Assembly: GCA_913778085.1 (NCBI GenBank)
Contig: CAJYXJ010000041.1
Location: 1-64,000, forward strand
Reading direction: 5' to 3'
DNA from: an uncultured Chryseobacterium sp.
Lineage (GTDB): Bacteria; Bacteroidota; Bacteroidia; Flavobacteriales; Weeksellaceae
Length of the DNA: 64,000 bases
The position numbers and the translations under genes were made by a program. Below the pieces are notes generated by a model. The model was not told where the DNA came from. It made no database searches and was given only the letters and a program-made list of their open reading frames with translations. Shown here piece after piece: positions 53,738 through 63,384 of the stretch (within the stretch, counting starts at the first letter, position 1; each line of letters starts with the position of its first letter).

Positions 53738-55784
53738 GGTATTTTCTCCAGTTTTTTCTGGTATTGAAGAAGTTCTTCTTTGAAATCAATGTAGATTCTG
53801 TGGATTATTGCCTGATATTCATTCACAACATGAAAAACAGAGTCTATTTCCTTCTGAATGTACCTGTCGTTGTTAAAGTAGATATATTCGGAATTGATAA
53901 AATCGTTGAGAAGCTGATGATCTTCGACTTTTAATAAGCTTTGATATGACGATTCTTCTATGAAACGTTTAAGAATATCTTTGAAGGGCTTTTCATTTCT
54001 AAGTAAAACAGCCCGGTATTTACGAATTTCTTCCAGAGGTAGGGTAACCATGATAAACTGAAGGTGGGGAATGAAATTATTGATGGAGTTCTGAAAGAGA
54101 TCAAACTCCTGATCCAGTAAAGCAAACTTTCTATATTTACCTGCAAGAATTCCTTTTTCATAGTGATCGGCCAGGCTGTAGTAATATCTGAAAATCCTGA
54201 TGTCATTTTCCATCAGTTGTTTTTTCAGATTTTCATATTCACTTTTAATTTTTGGGAGTAAAAGCCCGGCGTCTTTTGATTGATATAATCTGCCGTTGTA
54301 GGTAAAGGTTTTGACTGTTTTCGGATGTGCAATTAGATGATTCAATGTCAACAGATCGCTTTCACTGCCTGCTTTTTCATATACCAGACAAACATTTTTA
54401 TCACCGAATACATCTTGTTTTTCCGTAATTTCTGCATCAGATACCTGGGCATCAATATCTTCCAGGACAGGATTATGATGTTCATAATATCCGTTAAACT
54501 CGGAACTGATCAGGCGATAAGGATATTTTTCATTGTACAGCTGGAGGAATCGGTCATTGTCAGTGAGGGTTTCACCAATATTTTTAATATCATATGACGT
54601 TAGGTATTTGCTTGTCAAAGTCCTGCATATTTCCGTATATCCACGGATTATATTTTTGGCAGGATCATTATTTTCCGGATTATTCTTTGTTTTATTTTTT
54701 AAAATCATTTCAATTCTTTTATCCATTTCGGGATGAAAAGACCACTGATCCTCGATTTGTATTTTGCTTCTGTTATATCGGTTTATCACTTCAAGATCAA
54801 CTTTTGGAAGATCATTTTCAAAAAAATAGTTATTCCTTTCACTAAAAACTTTCAGAAGCAGCGTCTGGTTTTCAAATAAATTTTCGGGCAAAAACTGATT
54901 ATTGCTTTCGGCATAAAACATAAATGAACTGTTGAATGCTTTACTGCTCAATTCCATTCTCAATAATGCAGAAGCCTGCTCTCCGGGATTTGTGACGTAG
55001 GTAGCCACAGCATCGGCATGAAATTCCATTTCCCTCCTTAAAGAAGCATTGTTCTCAAAAAAAAATCTGAAAAGATCTTTAAAATATATTGAAAAGCACT
55101 GATAAATCCCACTGAAATAATTCCCGACATCTGAAACGCCCAATGTCCTGAACCATGTTTTATAGAATTTTCAAAATCTTTATTATTATATACCGTATCG
55201 AAAATTATCTTTTCAGCCTGATTGACGTATCCTCCGATTTTCATGCTTCGCTGTGAAAAATGTCCGAATTCATGGGCTAAAACGGTTTTAAGCTCGCCTA
55301 CGGTTACCGTGTTCACCAAACCGATCCCGATCGTAAGATTTTTTTTAACGGGCAAAAACATACTCCAGAAAGGAGAGCTGTAACTTACACTTGCATTAAC
55401 TTCCGGTGATAAAAAAACTTTTCCGGGTCTGCTTACTTTCATTTCCAGGATAATTTCATCGATGAGCATGAAAAGTTCAGGCTGGTTCTGTCTGTCTACC
55501 TCTATTAAATGTCTTGTGCCGTAAGCATTCTTTATGAAAATAAATTTAATCAGGAAATAAAAGACGATGAGTCCGATACTGATCAGCCCCAAAGCGATAA
55601 CCGCCGTAAAATAATTTGCATGCAGCATTACAAGTTTTATTGCGCCGTATCCCAGCAGGAAAATCATGAACAGGGATATGAGGATTAATGCGAGATAAAC
55701 GATAAAGAATACCGTTATCGAAATTATTGCAGTAATCAACTTAGAACGGTACGCTGAAGAAATAGGAGGCAGGTTATTAGTCAT
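53734..55784 (-). pseudogene. M48 family membrane metallopeptidase, frameshifted at an A9 tract
   Basis: Two minus-strand frames together encode one M48 peptidase of about 683 residues. The first (55784-55038, 248 codons) has three N-terminal membrane helices and the zinc motif H171-E-F-G-H175 in LAHEFGHFSQRSMK. The second (to 53734) picks up at FFFENNASLRREMEFHADAVATYV, where REMEFHADA carries the third zinc-ligand glutamate, and continues through a long helical C-terminus. The switch lies in a run of nine A (plus strand 55057-55065); one added base would restore the frame. It is either a true lesion, slippage, or an assembly or read error. Nearest family: membrane-bound HtpX-like M48 of Bacteroidota. 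Confidence 0.85.
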
Positions 55785-55799
55785 TCAGATCTGTGTTTT

Positions 55800-56246
55800 T
55801 TAGTATTTATCAGTCAGATAATGATAAGCTTTGAGATATTTGTTGAATCTTTTGATATCTTTCGGTGTCAATTCCCGGTTTACCCTTCTCAGGTCCATAT
55901 TGTCGCGCAGGTCGTTCAGTTTTACAGCCACGGCAAGGGGTGATCTTTCCGTCCTTTTCACAAAGTCGTCATACTCTTCTTCAGGATCGAATTTGGTAAG
56001 ACAACTGATGGCAAAAATGATATATTCCGGAAAACCTTCGCCTCTGAGATAATCCAGGCTGAATTCCTGTGGATGATCTTCCACTACATCATGTAAAACA
56101 CCTACGATTTTTTCATCCATGGTCTTGCCGTAATCCATCACCCGCATGACGTGGGCAATATAGGGAGCATGGTATTTATCGGTCTGTCCTTTATGCGCCT
56201 TATCAGCTATTTTTATGGCTCTGTTGAGCAGTTCTTCTTTTGTCAT
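55800..56246 (-). CDS. HD-domain protein, putative nucleotide or (p)ppGpp hydrolase
   Basis: A 148-residue single HD domain of the SpoT/MESH1-like group: RAIKIADKAHKG, PYIAHVMRVMD (metal-ligand His), VLHDVVEDH (H52-D53), and the late VKLNDLRDNMD aspartate. These four make the metal site of small HD hydrolases. It lacks the synthetase and TGS domains of Rel/SpoT, so it would be a stand-alone hydrolase; substrate is inferred, not shown. The ATG at 56246 is used because a -7 box at 56265-56272 would exclude the longer frame to 56285. Located upstream of the M48 gene by 15 bases, so co-transcription is probable. Confidence 0.85.
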   Translation of the reverse strand: MTKEELLNRAIKIADKAHKGQTDKYHAPYIAHVMRVMDYGKTMDEKIVGVLHDVVEDHPQEFSLDYLRGEGFPEYIIFAISCLTKFDPEEEYDDFVKRTERSPLAVAVKLNDLRDNMDLRRVNRELTPKDIKRFNKYLKAYHYLTDKY

Positions 56247-56264
56247 TATCTTTACAGTAGACTG

Positions 56265-56272
56265 CAAAAATA
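56265..56272 (-). promoter_or_regulatory. -7 box of the HD/M48 operon
   Basis: Minus-strand TATTTTTG, 18 bases upstream of the ATG at 56246, overlapping the edge of the hairpin that ends the preceding gene. Confidence 0.5.
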
Positions 56273-56302
56273 AAAAATGCTCCAAAATTTAAGAGCATTT
56301 TT
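56273..56302 (-). terminator. Terminator of the small secreted protein gene
   Basis: AAAAATGCTC / GAGCATTTTT stem with a 10-nt loop and T-rich tract on the minus strand; about 105 bases after the stop of the gene at 56407. Confidence 0.7.
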
Positions 56303-56406
56303 ATTTATTATTTTAATCGGTTGTTAATCTTTATTTCAGCCCATTCATTTTGTGCTGCTTTTTAGCCACACAATTACTCTTTTATTAAATCAAAAGCGAT
56401 ATAGCC

Positions 56407-56724
56407 TTATCTGCCTTCCTGCTTGGGAAGATTATCCGCTTTTTCTTTTTGACGTTCTTCCGGTTTTATGGAATTAAGCATCCTGTAATCCGTCCGGTCG
56501 GTTCTGGTATCTTTTAGGCTGGAATATTCGCTGCCCTTTGAAGGTTTCATGGTAGGCATTTTATAAAAGTTTTTCTGCTGACCCAATGGTCTGACGGTAT
56601 CTCTGATAAACCCGTCTTCTTTGTGAAGGGTATCTATTTGTACAACAAACGGTTCCAATTTTTTTCTCTGAGCAGAAACGGAAAAAGAAATGAACAAGGT
56701 AATAGGAAACAGTAATTTTTTCAT
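56407..56724 (-). CDS. Small secreted basic protein of unknown function
   Basis: A 105-residue exported protein: signal MKKLLFPITLFISFSVSAQ, then a polar, basic, low-complexity mature part (DTRTDRTDYRMLNSIKPEER) likely to be disordered. I recognise no family. The minus-strand hairpin downstream at 56273 would end its transcript. No partner gene is evident. Confidence 0.65.
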   Translation of the reverse strand: MKKLLFPITLFISFSVSAQRKKLEPFVVQIDTLHKEDGFIRDTVRPLGQQKNFYKMPTMKPSKGSEYSSLKDTRTDRTDYRMLNSIKPEERQKEKADNLPKQEGR

Positions 56725-57150
56725 TTTTATTTTATTGAATTAAGCTACCAGTTAAGACAAATAAGAAACAGGTTTTATTACATGGAAATTATAATTAACA
56801 GACGAAAATCACGTGAATTGAAAACATTTGATTTATTTTCAGTCAGTTAAAAAAATTATAAAAATATAGATAGGAAACTAAAAATAATCTAAATAAAATT
56901 AAATATTACATTGAGTAAACAGGCCTAATGCTTGGCTTATCTTATTTTTGTTATATATTACTAAATATTAATAATGTTTAAGAGACATCCGAAAGAGTTG
57001 GCTGGAAATTAAAAATCATATTGTGTGGATCCTGATAATTTTTTTTAAGAATAAGCATTAATACGATTTGATGGTCAGAATATTTAATGGAAATTTCCAA
57101 TTTACTGCTAAATAATCTGATTTGTATTTCGATCACATTTTAAAACAAAA
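56725..57150. other. AT-rich gap without a gene
   Basis: About 430 bases with no credible reading frame on either strand; it carries the promoter of the gene at 56407 and ends at the terminator of the acyl-CoA dehydrogenase gene. Confidence 0.5.
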
Positions 57151-57174
57151 AACGCCTCAAATAATTGAGACGCT
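57144..57174 (-). terminator. Terminator of the beta-oxidation cluster
   Basis: On the minus strand AGCGTCTCAA pairs with TTGAGGCGTT (two G-U pairs) around TTAT, followed by TTTTTTGTTTT. Confidence 0.8.
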
Positions 57175-57200
57175 TTGAAATCAAATTTATATATAAAAGA

Positions 57201-58979
57201 CTAATAATTTCCTTTATTGATGTAGTGAGCGGCAATTTTTTCTGTAAGTGACACTACGTTCGGATGGTTGGTATACTTGGTAAATCTTCTCAATCCGGAA
57301 AGCATCATCCGTTGCTCGTCACCCTCTGCGAAAGAAACAATTCCTTCTTTTGCCGCAATGATGATCTTTTCAACGGCTTTGTAAAGGTTCAGCTGGGCCA
57401 TGGCTGCTTCCACAGATTCCGGAGCGAAATGTTTTTCAGCTCTCAAAATGGCTGATTCCGCCATGTAAATCTGGTTAAGAATTTCCGAAGCATTCAGTAA
57501 CAGATGCTGTTGTTTTTCAATATCCATCATGAATTTCTGAAGGGCTGCTCCGGAAACCATCAGGAATACTTTTTTCAGATTGGCAATAATAGCTTTTTCC
57601 TCACTCATGAAAGCTGAATAATCCGGAACATCGAAGGAAGGAATTCCCATCAGTTCTTTACCGATGGCCATTGCCGGAGATAACAAATCCAGCTCTCCTT
57701 TCATTGCTCTCTTGATAAGCATTCCTACCGCTAAAAGCCTGTTAATTTCATTGGTCCCTTCATAGATTCTTGAAATTCTTGAATCTCTCCAGGCTGCTTC
57801 CATCGGAGTATCTTCAGAGAACCCCATTCCGCCGTACACCTGGATTCCTTCATCCGCTGTATGCTGCGCCAAATCTGAAACAAAAACTTTCAGAATAGAA
57901 CATTCCACTGCGAATTCTTCCACTCCTTTCAGCTCTGCCGCCTGATGATCCATTCCGCCGGCTACCAGCTCATCGATTTTATCCTGGATATTTTTTGCAG
58001 CCCTGTAAGAACCGGCTTCGCTGACATACACCCCGGTCGCCATTTCAGCAATTTTCTTTCTGATTGCTCCGAAAGTAGAAATGGAAACCCCGAACTGTTT
58101 TCTCTCATTTGAATACTGAATGGAGTGGTTTAAAATTCTTCTCTGCGCATCCAGACAGGCAGCTGCCAATTTGATACGGCCGACATTCAGTGCATTCAAT
58201 GCGATTTTGAAACCATTGTTTCTTTCGCCCAAAAGGTTTTCAACAGGAACTTTCATGTCGTTGAAGAAAACCTGTCGGGTAGAGGAGGCCCGGATTCCCA
58301 GTTTGTGCTCTTCCTCACCAAATGTCAGGCTTTCCGGATTTTCCAGTTCGGAACGGTTGATCACAAAACCCGTGATGTTTTTATCGTCGTCAATTTTAGC
58401 GAATAAAGTAAAAGTATCGGCAAATCCCGCATTGGAAATCCACATTTTCTGACCGTTAATGATGTAATTTTTTCCATCTTCAGAAAGTTTGGCTCTTGTC
58501 TTTCCGGAATTGGCATCAGAACCTGCATCCGGCTCCGTCAAGCAATACGCTCCGAATTTTGTTCCGGCAGCCAGATCCGGAAGGTATTTCTGTTTCTGTT
58601 CTTCTGTTCCGTAAAGTACGATCGGCAGGGTTCCGATTCCGGTATGCGCGCCGTAAGCTGTTGCCAGAGACCCGGTAACCCCCGAAATATAATCGCAGGC
58701 CAGCATGGTCGTTACAAATCCCATTCCTAATCCTCCGTATTCTTCAGGAACGGCGATTCCCAACATTCCCATTTCACCAAGCTTACGCATCACTTCTTCG
58801 GTGAAGGCATAATCTTTTTTCTCGAAACGTTCTTTTTGCGGGACCACTTCCCGGTCTATAAATTCTTTCGCCGAATCGCGAAGCATTTTCTGTTCTTCGT
58901 TCAGTTCTTCAAGGCTGAAGATGTCGTTTGCAGGAATTTCCTTAATCAGGAATTCACCACCTTTTACTATATTTCCCAT
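57201..58979 (-). CDS. Acyl-CoA dehydrogenase, long-chain type
   Basis: A 592-residue FAD enzyme for the first step of beta-oxidation, making trans-2-enoyl-CoA. Motifs are GAYCLTEPDAGSDA and KMWISNAGFAD for FAD and substrate, RKQFGVSI, and the catalytic base E407 in RIYEGTNEINR. The 170-residue C-terminal extension beyond the usual 390-residue core resembles that of very-long-chain acyl-CoA dehydrogenases and often serves in membrane association or dimer contacts. Last gene of the minus-strand beta-oxidation cluster, 117 bases after the thiolase, before a strong terminator. Confidence 0.93.
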   Translation of the reverse strand: MGNIVKGGEFLIKEIPANDIFSLEELNEEQKMLRDSAKEFIDREVVPQKERFEKKDYAFTEEVMRKLGEMGMLGIAVPEEYGGLGMGFVTTMLACDYISGVTGSLATAYGAHTGIGTLPIVLYGTEEQKQKYLPDLAAGTKFGAYCLTEPDAGSDANSGKTRAKLSEDGKNYIINGQKMWISNAGFADTFTLFAKIDDDKNITGFVINRSELENPESLTFGEEEHKLGIRASSTRQVFFNDMKVPVENLLGERNNGFKIALNALNVGRIKLAAACLDAQRRILNHSIQYSNERKQFGVSISTFGAIRKKIAEMATGVYVSEAGSYRAAKNIQDKIDELVAGGMDHQAAELKGVEEFAVECSILKVFVSDLAQHTADEGIQVYGGMGFSEDTPMEAAWRDSRISRIYEGTNEINRLLAVGMLIKRAMKGELDLLSPAMAIGKELMGIPSFDVPDYSAFMSEEKAIIANLKKVFLMVSGAALQKFMMDIEKQQHLLLNASEILNQIYMAESAILRAEKHFAPESVEAAMAQLNLYKAVEKIIIAAKEGIVSFAEGDEQRMMLSGLRRFTKYTNHPNVVSLTEKIAAHYINKGNY

Positions 58980-59096
58980 TTAATACTGTTTTTTATTTTT
59001 AATTTTAGATTATAAATGCAGAGGCAATCGACTTTTAATCCACAATAAAAGCTGTATGATTATAACTGCGCTTCATCTGTTTGTTTCTTTTTCTTA

Positions 59097-60275
59097 TTAA
59101 AGCAATTCAAAAACACTGGCTGCTCCCTGTCCTGTTCCTACACACATTGTCACCAGACCGTATTTATTTCCGCGCTTTCTCATCTCATCCAGCAGCTGAA
59201 CCGTCAGTTTGGTTCCGGTACATCCCAGCGGGTGGCCTAAAGCGATGGCCCCTCCATTAACATTTAAAATGTCAGGATTAAGATCCAGTTCCTTCTTAAT
59301 GGCCACGGACTGAGAGGCGAAAGCTTCATTCATTTCAATCAGTTCGATGTCCTTCAGTTCCAGTCCGGCCTGTTTTAAAGCTTTCGGAATCGCGTAAAGC
59401 GGACCCATTCCCATGATTCTCGGTTCCAAACCGGCAGCAGCGTAAGAAACCAATCTGGCTTCCGGCTGTAATCCCAATTCTTTTACCATTTCTTCACTCA
59501 TCACTACCACAAAGGCCGCTCCGTCACTCATCTGCGAAGAGTTTCCGGCCGTTACGCTTCCGCCATTGGCAAAAACAGGTTTTAGCTTTGCAAGACCCTC
59601 CAGGGAAGTATCTGCTCTCGGGCCTTCATCTACAGCAAAGTCAAACTTTTTAGACTGTATTTTCTGGTTTTCATCCAAAAAATTATATTCTACCGGGATC
59701 GGAACAATCTGGCTGGCAAAACGGCCTTCCTGGTTTGCTTTTAAAGCTTTTCTGTGAGATTCAAATGCAAACGCGTCCTGCTCTTCTCTTGTAATATTGT
59801 ATTGTTTGGCCACCTCTTCTGCCGTATAGCCCATTCCCCAGTAATAATCAGGGTTTGTTTTGGCAATATCCGTTTCAGGAACCGGTTTGTAACCGCCCAT
59901 GGGAATATAAGACATAGACTCCGTACCGCCGGCGATGATGCAGTCGGCCATTCCGGCCTGAATTTTTGCGGAAGCAATGGCAATCGCTTCACTTCCGGAG
60001 GCGCAGTACCGGTTAACGGTTACTCCCGGAACTTTATCAGTGTTCAGACCCATCAGGGAAATCAGACGGGCCACGTTCAGCCCCTGTTCTGCTTCCGGCA
60101 TCGCATTTCCTACGATCAGGTCATCAATTCTGTTTTTATCCAGCTGCGGAAGCTCGGCCATTAATTTTTCAATTACCGTGGCAGCCATCACGTCCGGACG
60201 AGTAAATCGTAAACTTCCTTTTGGCGCTTTTCCAACGGCGGTTCTGAATCCTTTTACTATATATGCTGTTTTCAT
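59097..60275 (-). CDS. fadA: Acetyl-CoA acyltransferase (3-ketoacyl-CoA thiolase)
   Basis: A 392-residue thiolase that cleaves 3-ketoacyl-CoA with CoA to acetyl-CoA in the last step of beta-oxidation. The nucleophile is C91 in VNRYCASGSEAI, with H348 in LGHPLGCTG and C378 in MCVGTGQG. Length and motifs are standard for degradative thiolases. It lies between the fused dehydrogenase-hydratase gene (upstream, beyond the inserted transposase) and the acyl-CoA dehydrogenase gene. The symbol follows function; the order of genes differs from enteric fadBA. Confidence 0.94.
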   Translation of the reverse strand: MKTAYIVKGFRTAVGKAPKGSLRFTRPDVMAATVIEKLMAELPQLDKNRIDDLIVGNAMPEAEQGLNVARLISLMGLNTDKVPGVTVNRYCASGSEAIAIASAKIQAGMADCIIAGGTESMSYIPMGGYKPVPETDIAKTNPDYYWGMGYTAEEVAKQYNITREEQDAFAFESHRKALKANQEGRFASQIVPIPVEYNFLDENQKIQSKKFDFAVDEGPRADTSLEGLAKLKPVFANGGSVTAGNSSQMSDGAAFVVVMSEEMVKELGLQPEARLVSYAAAGLEPRIMGMGPLYAIPKALKQAGLELKDIELIEMNEAFASQSVAIKKELDLNPDILNVNGGAIALGHPLGCTGTKLTVQLLDEMRKRGNKYGLVTMCVGTGQGAASVFELL

Positions 60276-60309
60276 ATTTTATTTAATTAAAATTGTTTTT
60301 GAGAATTAA

Positions 60310-60385
60310 TTGCCTCAGCGAGGCAAACTGTTAATAGCTTTTATCATTTATCATTTGCAGAGCTCCGTAGGAGTGACCTGTTAAT
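60310..60385 (+). repeat. Two REP-like hairpins downstream of the RAYT gene
   Basis: TTGCCTC-AGC-GAGGCAA with tail ACTGTTAAT (60310-60334) and GCTCC-GTA-GGAG with tail TGACCTGTTAAT (60362-60385). Both share the tail CTGTTAAT; the second overlaps the transposase stop codon. Confidence 0.7.
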
Positions 60386-60845
60386 CATCAATCCAGTTAA
60401 ACAAATACTGTGGATCATATTGAATTTCAAATTTTTGTAAGAATTCCAAATATTCTTCTTTAAATGTCTTCTTTTTATGATGTTCTTCCTGGTTTAAAAT
60501 GTATTTTACCACGGCATCTAAACTGCTTTTTGAATAGGAAAATGCGCCGTATCCTTCCTGCCAGCTAAACCTTCCGGTAGTCCATCCTTTTTCGTTAATA
60601 AACTTGGACGAGCCTGCTTTTATATCTCTTACCAGATCAGATACAGAAATGGTGGGGCCTATACTTACTAGCAAATGAACGTGATCCGGCATCGCAAACA
60701 CTGCCAATACCTTTTGATTTCTATTACTAACAATACCTGTTATAAATTTGTGCAATTCTTCTCTGTTTTCTTTCAGAATCACATTTTGTCTTCCTTTAAC
60801 AGTAAAAACAATCTGAATATAAATCTGAGTGTACGTATTAGCCAT
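60381..60845 (-). mobile_element. REP-associated tyrosine transposase (RAYT, TnpA-REP family)
   Basis: A 154-residue Y1 HUH single-strand transposase of the IS200/IS605 group. The HUH motif is H55-V-H57 in MPDHVHLLVS and the catalytic tyrosine is likely Y115 in VVKYILNQEEHHKK. The start MANTYTQIYIQIVFTVKGRQ is family typical. RAYTs move or maintain REP palindromes rather than acting as normal insertion sequences. REP-like hairpins flank it in inverted orientation on both sides. It splits the beta-oxidation cluster between the fused dehydrogenase and thiolase genes. The ATG at 60845 fits the family start. Confidence 0.9.
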
Positions 60846-60847
60846 GA

Positions 60848-60872
60848 ATAACAGGTCGCCCCTACGGGGCTT
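60848..60872 (-). repeat. REP-like hairpin at the start of the RAYT gene
   Basis: GCCCC-TAC-GGGGC with flank ATAACAGGTC, an inverted version of the copy at 60362-60385 (shared pattern GnCCGTAGGnGyGACCTGTTAwT), ending two bases upstream of the RAYT ATG. Confidence 0.7.
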
Positions 60873-60921
60873 ATTAAAATCCAAAAATCTTAACTACTAA
60901 CAGATAGCTTCTCCGGAGCTT

Positions 60922-63315
60922 TTAGTTTCTCAACGGTTTTCCATTCTGTAACATGTACTGGATTCTTTCCAGGGTTTTTCTTTCACCACAAAGCTGTAGG
61001 AAAGTTTCTCTTTCAAGATTCAGTAAATACTGTTCAGTCACTACGGTTTCTTCAGAAAGATTTCCGCCGACCATAACATTCGCCAGTTTATCGGCAATTT
61101 TCTTGTCGTGTTCAGAAATGTAGTTTCCGGTAAGCATTTGGTCGGTTCCCACGTAGAACATTCCCAGTGCATCTTTACCCAATACTTTTACTTTCTGTTC
61201 GATAGGCTGGGTATAGCCGTGTTCGGCAAGGCTTTTTGCCAGCATTTTAGCGGTCATGATCTGGCTTCTCTTGTCTACGGAGACAATATCTTTTCCATGC
61301 TCAAGAATTCCCATATCATAAGCTTCGTAAGCTGAAGTGGCCACCTTACCCATGGCGATGTTCATGAAAGCTTCGCGAAGACGGTTGTTTTTTACGTCAT
61401 CTTTATGGAATTCTCTGGAAGTTCTCAAAGTAAGTTCTTTGGTGCCGCCACCTCCCGGAATAACGCCGACTCCGGTTTCCACCAGTCCGATATAAGTTTC
61501 TGCTGCGGCAACAACGCGGTCGGCGTGCATTGTCATTTCACAACCTCCGCCCAGGGTCATTCCGTGAGGAGCAACTACAACCGGAATGGAAGAGTAGCGT
61601 ACCCTCATCATGGATTTCTGGAAATAAGCAATTGCCATATTCAGATCGTCCCAGTCCTGTTCGATGGCCATCATTAAAATCATCGCTAAATTGGCACCTA
61701 CGGAGAAGTTGGTTCCCTGATTTCCGATCACCAGGCCGTCGTATTCTTTTTCAGCCAGATCGATGGCTCTGTTTAATCCGTCGAGCACTTCGCCGCCCAA
61801 AGAATTCATCTTCGACCGAATTTCAAAATTGATGATTCCGTCGCCCAGATCCTCAATTGCAGCTCCGGAATTACTCCAAAGGGTTTTGTTTTTACGGATG
61901 TTATCTAAAATAATAAAAGAATCTTGTCCAGGAATCTTGCTGTATTGGCCTGAGTTTTTATCGACATAAATACTTTGTCCGTCTTCATTCACTTTATAGA
62001 ATGTTTCAACATTCTTCACCCAGTCGGACACTTCATAACCGGCATCCTGAGCCAGCTCGATACCTTTCTGAACGCCAACGGCATCCCAGATTTCAAACGG
62101 CCCGTTTTCCCATCCGAAACCGGCCTTCATGGCATCGTCGATTTTGTAAACCTCATCCGAGATCTCAGGAACTTTATGCGAAACGTAAGCGAAAAGCGCA
62201 CCCAGCGATTTTCTGTAAAGTTCTCCGGCTTTATCTTTTCCACCGATCAAAACTTTAAAACGGTCAATCGGTTTATCGATATTTTTGGTCAGTTCCAGGG
62301 TTGGGAAAGAAGATTTACCCTGAAGTTCATATTCCAGGGTATCCAGATTCAACCCATGGATTTCAGATTTCCCGTCTGCATTTTTCACTTTTTTATAGAA
62401 GCCCTGCTGTGTTTTGGAACCCAGCCATTTGTTATCCACCATTTTCTGGATATAACCTGGAAGGGCAAACACATCGTTAAAATTGTTTGCTTCTGCACCG
62501 CTCTGGCGAACACCGTTGGCCACCATCACCAAGGTATCGAGACCAACAACATCGGCTGTTCTGAATGTAGCCGATTTCGGCCGGCCGATCACAGGACCGG
62601 TTAATTTATCAACTTCAGAAACAGTTAATCCCAGTTTCTGTACATTGTGAAGCAGATCCATCATTGAAAATACCCCGATTCTATTGGCAATGAACGCAGG
62701 TGTATCTTTCGCCAGAACGGTTGTTTTTCCAAGGAATTTTGCTCCGTAATTCATGTAGAAATCAATCACTTCCGGAAGGGTATCACGGGTAGGGATCACC
62801 TCCAGTAATGGCAGATAACGCACCGGGTTAAAGAAGTGGGTACCTGCAAAATACTGCTTGAAATCTTCACTTCTTCCTTCCGTTAAAAGATGGATCGGAA
62901 TTCCTGAAGTGTTTGAAGAAATCAGGGTTCCCGGTTTTCTGAACTGTTCTATTTTTTCATATACGGATTTCTTGATGTCCAGTTTTTCAACCACTACCTC
63001 AATAATCCAGTCTGTATTTTTTATTTTAGGCAAATCATCGTCAAAGTTCCCTACAGCTATTCTTTCCGCAAATTTCGGAGAATAGAGCAGGGCCGGACTT
63101 GCTTTTTTTAGTTTCTCAAAATTTTCGGAAGCAATTCTGTTTCTTACCGCCTTATCATCTTTGGTCAGACCTTTTTTCTGTTCTGCGTCAGTCAGTTCAA
63201 AAGGAACGATGTCCAATAGCGCAACCTGGACGCCGATATTGGCAAAGTGTGCCGCAATACCGCTGCCCATAATCCCTGAACCAAGAACGGTTACGTGTTT
63301 GATTCTTCTTTTCAT
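60922..63315 (-). CDS. 3-hydroxyacyl-CoA dehydrogenase / enoyl-CoA hydratase fusion, FadN-like
   Basis: A 797-residue bifunctional enzyme for steps two and three of beta-oxidation. The NAD-binding loop VTVLGSGIMGSGIAAHF opens the N-terminal dehydrogenase half, with GTHFFNPVRYLPLLEVI and a C-terminal dehydrogenase domain near 190-480. The crotonase fold follows (about 500-700: GLVIGNQGTNFSVGANL, GMTLGGGCEMTMHADRVV, GLVETGVGVIPGGGGTKEL). This dehydrogenase-first order is that of Bacillus FadN, opposite to E. coli FadB. It is the second gene of the cluster after marR, 69 bases downstream of it. Confidence 0.93.
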   Translation of the reverse strand: MKRRIKHVTVLGSGIMGSGIAAHFANIGVQVALLDIVPFELTDAEQKKGLTKDDKAVRNRIASENFEKLKKASPALLYSPKFAERIAVGNFDDDLPKIKNTDWIIEVVVEKLDIKKSVYEKIEQFRKPGTLISSNTSGIPIHLLTEGRSEDFKQYFAGTHFFNPVRYLPLLEVIPTRDTLPEVIDFYMNYGAKFLGKTTVLAKDTPAFIANRIGVFSMMDLLHNVQKLGLTVSEVDKLTGPVIGRPKSATFRTADVVGLDTLVMVANGVRQSGAEANNFNDVFALPGYIQKMVDNKWLGSKTQQGFYKKVKNADGKSEIHGLNLDTLEYELQGKSSFPTLELTKNIDKPIDRFKVLIGGKDKAGELYRKSLGALFAYVSHKVPEISDEVYKIDDAMKAGFGWENGPFEIWDAVGVQKGIELAQDAGYEVSDWVKNVETFYKVNEDGQSIYVDKNSGQYSKIPGQDSFIILDNIRKNKTLWSNSGAAIEDLGDGIINFEIRSKMNSLGGEVLDGLNRAIDLAEKEYDGLVIGNQGTNFSVGANLAMILMMAIEQDWDDLNMAIAYFQKSMMRVRYSSIPVVVAPHGMTLGGGCEMTMHADRVVAAAETYIGLVETGVGVIPGGGGTKELTLRTSREFHKDDVKNNRLREAFMNIAMGKVATSAYEAYDMGILEHGKDIVSVDKRSQIMTAKMLAKSLAEHGYTQPIEQKVKVLGKDALGMFYVGTDQMLTGNYISEHDKKIADKLANVMVGGNLSEETVVTEQYLLNLERETFLQLCGERKTLERIQYMLQNGKPLRN

Positions 63316-63384
63316 TAATATTTATTTTTAGTTATTATCTGTCAATGTAATGGCTCTTATTATCTAAGCTGATTAATTCAAAGC

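Noticed and set aside
61975-62604. 209-codon plus-strand frame inside the FadN-like gene
   Set aside because: Antisense to a conserved enzyme, with shadow-type composition and no promoter or domain.
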